A stretch of DNA of 19,373 nt from Pseudomonadota bacterium (GTDB taxonomy: Bacteria > Pseudomonadota > Gammaproteobacteria > Xanthomonadales > Rhodanobacteraceae): positions 1-19,373 of the forward strand of contig JAJYDI010000015.1 in assembly GCA_021777635.1 (NCBI GenBank). The letters run 5' to 3'. The position numbers and the translations under genes were made by a program. Below the pieces are notes generated by a model, which did not search any database, was not told the DNA's origin, and saw nothing but the letters and a program-made list of their open reading frames with translations. The first letter of the stretch is position 1. The number at the start of each line of letters is the position of its first letter. This document shows, piece after piece, positions 15,574 to 19,373 of the stretch.

Positions 15574-17411
15574 CGCCCGTCGCTCCGCCAGCGCCGCCGC
15601 CGCCAGGCGCGCAGCAGCGCCCAGGCCAGCGCGAACAGGCTCACCAGGATCGGCATCAGCACGATGTTGATCAGCTTGAGACGCTCTCCGAGGCGATCGA
15701 TGCGCGCGTCGAGCGAGCGCTGCACCTCGCGCAACTGGCGCCGGATTTCGGCGCGCCGACGCGTGAAGGACGCGATTTCGCTGCGCTGGGCCGCTGTCAG
15801 CAAGGGCGTGCCGCCGCTGTTGCGCGCCTGTTCGAGATCGGCCAGCCGACGCTCGGTGTCATTGAGTCGCTGCTGCAACTCGAACTGCTTGGCACTGTAG
15901 GCCGCCTCGGCTTGCCGGCGCAGGGCCTCGACACGGGTGAACGGTCGCGCCGCGAGCGCGCGGCCGCGAATCGAGATCAGCGCCGAGGATCCGGCCAGGT
16001 TGTCCATGGCATTGAGGAAGAAGTCCCCGTTGTTGGCGAAGGGATTGGTGATCGTCTGGCCGAGCAGAGGCATCAGCTGCACCCACAGGCGATCACTGAG
16101 CAGATCGGTATCGGCGACCAGCAGCACCTCGCCGGATCGGGCCGGAGCATTCGCGGCCGGAGCATCGCCGGCAAAGGCCGCCGGCAGTGTCCCGGTCAGA
16201 CGGGCGGCGATCACGTAGCGTTCGCCGCCGGGCTGAAAGCCGTCCAGCAGCGTCGACGGATCGCCGGCGGCCAGCACCGCCGCCACCGGCGCCTGCTCCG
16301 ACTCGCCGCTGGACTGCAGCAGCGGCTCCAGCCGGGTACGCGCCCGTCCGCTCAGCTCCAGGCTGCCGGCCGTGGACACGTTGATGCTGCTGAGCCCCGC
16401 GGTGATCACGTCATCGCGATTCAGCTCGCCGCGACCCAGCCCGAGCACCGCCGGATCGCGCACCGGCGCCCCGGCGGGGTCGATGCTGATGGCCTGCGCG
16501 AGCCCGCTGTCGAGCACCACGCGATCTGGATCCCAGACGACCCCCCACGCGCTCAGCAGCGGCGCCATGGCGGCCGCCGTAGCCTGCGCGCTGGCCTGCG
16601 CGGCGGCCGGCGCAACACTCTCGGGGTCGGGGTCCATGAACAGTGCCACATGCCCGCCCTGCTGCACGTAGCGATCGATCGCGCGCTGCGCGCCGGGCGT
16701 CAGACCCGCCGGCTGAACCAGCAGCAGCACCTTGATGCCGGCGGGGATCGCACGCAGTGTCGACGCATCCAGCGGGCGCAGTCGAAACAGCTGGCCGAGC
16801 TGGCGAAATGCGGTCCACGGCGCCGCCGCGTCGGGGCCGCCGCCCAGCACCGGCAGGCTGCTGATCAGTCCGATCACCGGGCGCTGGCGCTGATTGAGCT
16901 GCTGGATCATGCGCGCGACGTCGTATTCGAGAAACGACTCCTTGTCGCGCTGCAGGAACGGAATCACTTGCACGCCATCGGTGGCGTTGGTGCCGGCGAT
17001 GCCGAAAAAGATGCGCTCTCCGTTGACGCCCCCCGGCGCCGGCGTCAGGCCCAGTGCCTGTGCGCGCTCCTCGGCATCCGAGTAGGGCGCCGGATCGATC
17101 ACCCGGATGCGGATGCGCCCGTGCGCGTGCGCGGCGATGTCATGCAGCAGCAGCTCGACGCGTTGGGCATAGGCGCGCAATGGCGGCAGATCCCGCGCGG
17201 CGCGGCGCGAAAAATACAGGTACAGGTCCACCGGCTCGTGCAGCGAGCCGGCGATGCGCAGCGTGCCCGGCGCCAGCGTGTAGACATGGCCCGCGGTCAG
17301 ATCCGCCTGCACGCCGCGCAGCACGCGCGCGTCGATCAGCACCAGCGAGACGTACAGGACGGCCAGCGTCAGCAGCGCGATCAGGGCGGCAAGGCGGCGC
17401 GACAGGCGCAT
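15570..17411 (-). CDS. GldG-family protein of an ABC-2 type transport system
   Basis: Product of 613 residues. A membrane segment lies at about 9-27, followed by the family opening YTLAPGTLRIAGSLHEPVDLYLYFS (start at 44), then HGRIRIRVIDPAPYSDAEERAQALG and GVNGERIFFGIAGTNATDGVQVIPF. A glutamine-amidotransferase-like fold is usual for the middle of this family. About 500-575 is a charged, heptad-rich probable coiled coil, and a second membrane segment (LINIVLMPILVSLFALAWALL) sits at the end before a basic tail. Homologues of GldG partner with GldA and GldF; in Bacteroidetes these serve gliding, but in proteobacteria they occur without gliding genes and their cargo is unknown. The start is the ATG at 17409-17411, one base after the permease stop. 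The end overlaps the DUF4340 start. Confidence 0.9.
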   Translation of the reverse strand: MRLSRRLAALIALLTLAVLYVSLVLIDARVLRGVQADLTAGHVYTLAPGTLRIAGSLHEPVDLYLYFSRRAARDLPPLRAYAQRVELLLHDIAAHAHGRIRIRVIDPAPYSDAEERAQALGLTPAPGGVNGERIFFGIAGTNATDGVQVIPFLQRDKESFLEYDVARMIQQLNQRQRPVIGLISSLPVLGGGPDAAAPWTAFRQLGQLFRLRPLDASTLRAIPAGIKVLLLVQPAGLTPGAQRAIDRYVQQGGHVALFMDPDPESVAPAAAQASAQATAAAMAPLLSAWGVVWDPDRVVLDSGLAQAISIDPAGAPVRDPAVLGLGRGELNRDDVITAGLSSINVSTAGSLELSGRARTRLEPLLQSSGESEQAPVAAVLAAGDPSTLLDGFQPGGERYVIAARLTGTLPAAFAGDAPAANAPARSGEVLLVADTDLLSDRLWVQLMPLLGQTITNPFANNGDFFLNAMDNLAGSSALISIRGRALAARPFTRVEALRRQAEAAYSAKQFELQQRLNDTERRLADLEQARNSGGTPLLTAAQRSEIASFTRRRAEIRRQLREVQRSLDARIDRLGERLKLINIVLMPILVSLFALAWALLRAWRRRRWRSDGR

Positions 17412-17412
17412 C

Positions 17413-18147
17413 TCAGCCGGTCTCGGTCAATTCGAGCAGCAGCACGCCCGCGCCCAGCCAGCAGGCGATCGTCAGCACGAAAAACACGATGTCGTCGGCG
17501 TTGAGCACACCGCGCGCAATCGCCTCGTAATGGTCGATGAAGCTGAAGCCGGCCAGCGCATCCGTCACGCCGGGCGGCAGCCAGCCCTGCACCAGGCCCA
17601 GCACAAGCCGGTGGCCGGCCAGCAGATAGCCCAGGCCGACCAGCTCGGTCAGGATGAAGGCCACCACCTGGCTGCGCGTCGCGGCAGACAATCCGGTGCC
17701 GATCGCCAGCAGTGCGCCGGCCAACAGCAGGCTGCCGCAGTAGGCGGCGAGGATCGCTCCGTTGTCGGGATGACCGAGGTAGTTGACCGTCAGCCAGAGC
17801 GGGAACGTCAAGGCCAGCGCCAGCGCGATGAAGGCCCAGGCCGCCAGGAACTTGCCGAGCATCGCCGCACCGCGGCCGATCGGCAACGTCAGCAGTAGCT
17901 CCAGCGTGCCGCTGCGGCGCTCCTCGGCCCACAGCCGCATCGCCACCGCCGGCACGAGCACCAGGAACAACCACGGCAGGTAGCTGAAGAACGGAACCAG
18001 GTCAGCCTGGCCGCGCCGGTAGAAATCACCCAGATAAAACGTGAACGCGCCGGCCAGGGCGAGAAAGATCACGATGAAGACGTAGGCGACCGGTGTCACC
18101 AGGTACGCCGCGAGTTCGCGTCGCAGGACCGCCAGCATGGCGCTCAT
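17413..18147 (-). CDS. ABC-2 type transporter permease (GldF-like)
   Basis: Product of 244 residues with about six membrane segments. The N-terminus RELAAYLVTPVAYVFIVIFLALAGAFTFYLGDF and the phrase RLWAEERRSGTLELLLTLPI (typical of ABC-2 permeases such as GldF and NosY) identify it. It would be the membrane channel part of the exporter energised by the ATPase encoded just upstream. The start at 18145-18147 (MSAML) is favoured over the internal ATG at 18138 because it overlaps the ATPase stop codon as ATGA. The stop lies one base before the GldG-like start. Confidence 0.93.
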   Translation of the reverse strand: MSAMLAVLRRELAAYLVTPVAYVFIVIFLALAGAFTFYLGDFYRRGQADLVPFFSYLPWLFLVLVPAVAMRLWAEERRSGTLELLLTLPIGRGAAMLGKFLAAWAFIALALALTFPLWLTVNYLGHPDNGAILAAYCGSLLLAGALLAIGTGLSAATRSQVVAFILTELVGLGYLLAGHRLVLGLVQGWLPPGVTDALAGFSFIDHYEAIARGVLNADDIVFFVLTIACWLGAGVLLLELTETG

Positions 18148-19076
18148 GCCGCCTCCGCTGGATCGGCCGTCAGGCAGCGGAACACGTCATCGAGACGGCC
18201 GCGCTCGAGGGCCAGCTCGCTGATTTCGACACGCTGCGCGGCAAGGATGCCCTGCACGTCGGCAAGAATCGCGCGCCCCGGCTTGGGAAAGACCGTCACC
18301 CGTCCGCTCAGCGAATCGACCTCGACGGTGTCCACTCCGGGCAGCAGACTGATCGCGGCGCGCGCAGGCCCCGCGCCGGGAGCACTGAAGGACACCGCGC
18401 CGTGATAGCGCGAACGGCGCTCCAGTTCGGCCGGCGTGGCGTCGGCGAGCAGATGCCCGCGCGCGATCACCGCGACGCGGCTGCAGACCGCGGGCACCTC
18501 CTCCAGCAGATGGGTCGAGATCAGGATGGCGCGGCCTCGGGCCAGTCCGCGGATCAGCGCACGCGCCGCCTGCTTCTGGTTGGGATCGAGGCCGTCGGTG
18601 GGCTCGTCGAGGATCAGCACCGGCGGATCGTGCAGGATCGCCTGGGCCAATCCGACCCGGCGCCGATAGCCCTTCGACAGCGTCTCGATCGGAAGCGCCA
18701 GCACGTCGTCGAGCTCCAGTTGCTGGATCACGGCATCGAGGCGGCTGCGCCGGCGCTCGCCGGACAGTCGACGCACGCGTGCGATGAATTGCAGAAACCC
18801 GAGCACGCTCATCTCGCCGTAGCTGGGCGCGCCCTCCGGCAGATAGCCCAGCGCGCAACGGGCCGCCCGCGGCTGCCGCTCGACGTCGTGGCCGACGATG
18901 CGCGCACGCCCGCTGCTGGGTGCCAGAAAGCCCGCCAGCATGCGCAGGCTGGTGGTCTTGCCGGCACCGTTGGGGCCGAGCAGGCCGACGACCTCCCCGG
19001 CACGCACGCGCAGATTCAGCGCGTCCACCGCCAGCGTCTCGCCATAGTGACGCGATAGGTTCTCGGCTTCGATCAT
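18144..19076 (-). CDS. ABC transporter ATP-binding protein (GldA-like)
   Basis: Product of 310 residues. Walker A GPNGAGKT is at 34-41, the signature LSKGYRRRVGLAQA at 133-146, Walker B VLILDEPTDGLD at 153-164, and the switch histidine in STHLLEE at 189. At the Q-loop position the sequence is LGYLPEG, as in many ABC-2 exporters of the GldA/NosF type. The C-terminal 80 residues form the extra domain typical of this subfamily. The ATG at 19074-19076 (MIEAENLSRHYG) matches family N-termini; an in-frame ATG at 19155-19157 adds 27 unlikely residues and falls in the terminator of the upstream gene. No strong Shine-Dalgarno is visible. It is the first gene of the minus-strand operon. Confidence 0.94.
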   Translation of the reverse strand: MIEAENLSRHYGETLAVDALNLRVRAGEVVGLLGPNGAGKTTSLRMLAGFLAPSSGRARIVGHDVERQPRAARCALGYLPEGAPSYGEMSVLGFLQFIARVRRLSGERRRSRLDAVIQQLELDDVLALPIETLSKGYRRRVGLAQAILHDPPVLILDEPTDGLDPNQKQAARALIRGLARGRAILISTHLLEEVPAVCSRVAVIARGHLLADATPAELERRSRYHGAVSFSAPGAGPARAAISLLPGVDTVEVDSLSGRVTVFPKPGRAILADVQGILAAQRVEISELALERGRLDDVFRCLTADPAEAA

Positions 19077-19154
19077 GGCGCGCACGGCGGCCTGCAGGTG
19101 ACGACATGCCAATCTACCGCAGGCCGACGCGGAAGTTCCCGGTCGCGGAAACGG

Positions 19155-19186
19155 CAAGCCCTCCCCGGGTCACCGGGAAGGGCTTG
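19155..19186 (-). terminator. Strong intrinsic terminator of the partial gene at the window end
   Basis: Arms CAAGCCCTCCCCGG and CCGGGAAGGGCTTG pair over 14 positions with one mismatch around a GTCA loop. Read on the minus strand this begins 25 bases after the stop at 19211 and is followed by CCGTTTCCGC. A weaker outer pairing (GGTCGC 19141-19146 with GCGACC 19191-19196) may extend it. It separates the upstream gene from the GldA-like operon, whose promoter must therefore lie in about 19077-19150; no convincing -35/-10 pair is visible there. Confidence 0.75.
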
Positions 19187-19210
19187 GCGGGCGACCGCAG
19201 AGCGCGTGCT

Positions 19211-19373
19211 TCAGCCGGCGCTGGCCGCAGCGGCCGGGGTCGAACCTGTCGCTGCCGGAGCCGAGGCGGCGGCGGCCGGCACGCTGGAGGCCGCGGCGGG
19301 CGCCGCGGCGGGCGCCTGCTCCGGTGTCTGCGCCGGAGCGCCGAAGACCGGCAGATAGACGTTGAAGGTCTGC
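19211..19373 (-). CDS. C-terminal end of an unidentified protein with an Ala/Pro-rich tail (start outside window)
   Basis: The minus-strand frame ending at the stop 19211-19213 is open to the window edge, giving 53 residues. It begins QTFNVYLPVFGAP, which looks like the end of a folded domain, and continues with a tail of almost only Ala, Pro, Ser and Thr (PEQAPAAAPAAASS, later AAAASAPAATGSTPAAAASAG). The strong intrinsic terminator just downstream on the same strand supports a real gene end. I do not recognise the family from this fragment. Similar tails are common in GC-rich proteobacterial envelope and chaperone-like proteins. Confidence 0.65.
   Translation of the reverse strand, partial: QTFNVYLPVFGAPAQTPEQAPAAAPAAASSVPAAAASAPAATGSTPAAAASAG

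Noticed and set aside
15570..19076. Gliding motility system
   Set aside because: The ATPase, permease and GldG-like protein resemble GldA, GldF and GldG, but none of the gliding machinery proper (GldK, L, M, N or SprA) is present, and such ABC sets are common in non-gliding proteobacteria.

Overview
The window looks like chromosomal DNA of a very GC-rich gammaproteobacterium, most likely in the order Xanthomonadales (Lysobacter/Rhodanobacter-like). This rests on gene content and order: rpsB-tsf divergent from map-glnD-dapD is the classic gammaproteobacterial arrangement, and an ArsC/YffB-like gene after dapD, an SPFH protein followed by an Arc-type ribbon-helix-helix protein, and a TPR-sulfotransferase are familiar in xanthomonads. 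This is inference from memory of gene families; no search was run. There are no tRNAs, rRNAs, CRISPR arrays, insertion sequences or phage genes that I can see.

Layout. (1) 2-1285 (+): the 3' part of a TPR plus formylglycine-generating-enzyme-like protein. It converges on rpsB-tsf, with a hairpin at the end of each unit. (2) 1557-3416 (-): tsf and rpsB. (3) 3417-3727: a control region shared by rpsB and the divergent map gene. (4) 3728-8739 (+): a tightly packed map-glnD-dapD-arsC1-arsC2 run (N-terminal Met removal, nitrogen sensing, lysine/diaminopimelate synthesis, two thioredoxin-fold ArsC relatives), closed by a hairpin terminator. (5) 8811-10811 (+): an SPFH/band-7 membrane protein, an Arc-like ribbon-helix-helix protein, a DUF4177-like 68-residue protein and a secreted DUF3887-like protein. 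A tandem TGATATCTT repeat with an 11-bp period overlaps the likely -10 box of the SPFH gene and is a good candidate operator for the ribbon-helix-helix protein. (6) 10822-11400 (+): a VanY/M15B-type D,D-carboxypeptidase. (7) 11401-11772: a gene-free but strongly hairpin-forming convergent region. (8) 19076 down to 11773 (-): a seven-gene operon-like run of GldA-like ATPase, GldF-like permease, GldG-like protein, DUF4340 protein, DUF423 protein, AlkA-like DNA glycosylase and TPR-sulfotransferase. Most junctions are ATGA stop/start overlaps. (9) 19211-19373 (-): the Ala/Pro-rich C-terminus of an unidentified protein with a strong terminator behind it.

The housekeeping blocks are ordinary apart from the missing pyrH after tsf, the missing dapE near dapD, and a duplicated, partly degenerate ArsC-like gene. 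The two stretches most worth following are the SPFH/ribbon-helix-helix locus with its tandem operator, and the Gld-type ABC exporter operon that carries a DNA-repair glycosylase and a sulfotransferase at its tail.
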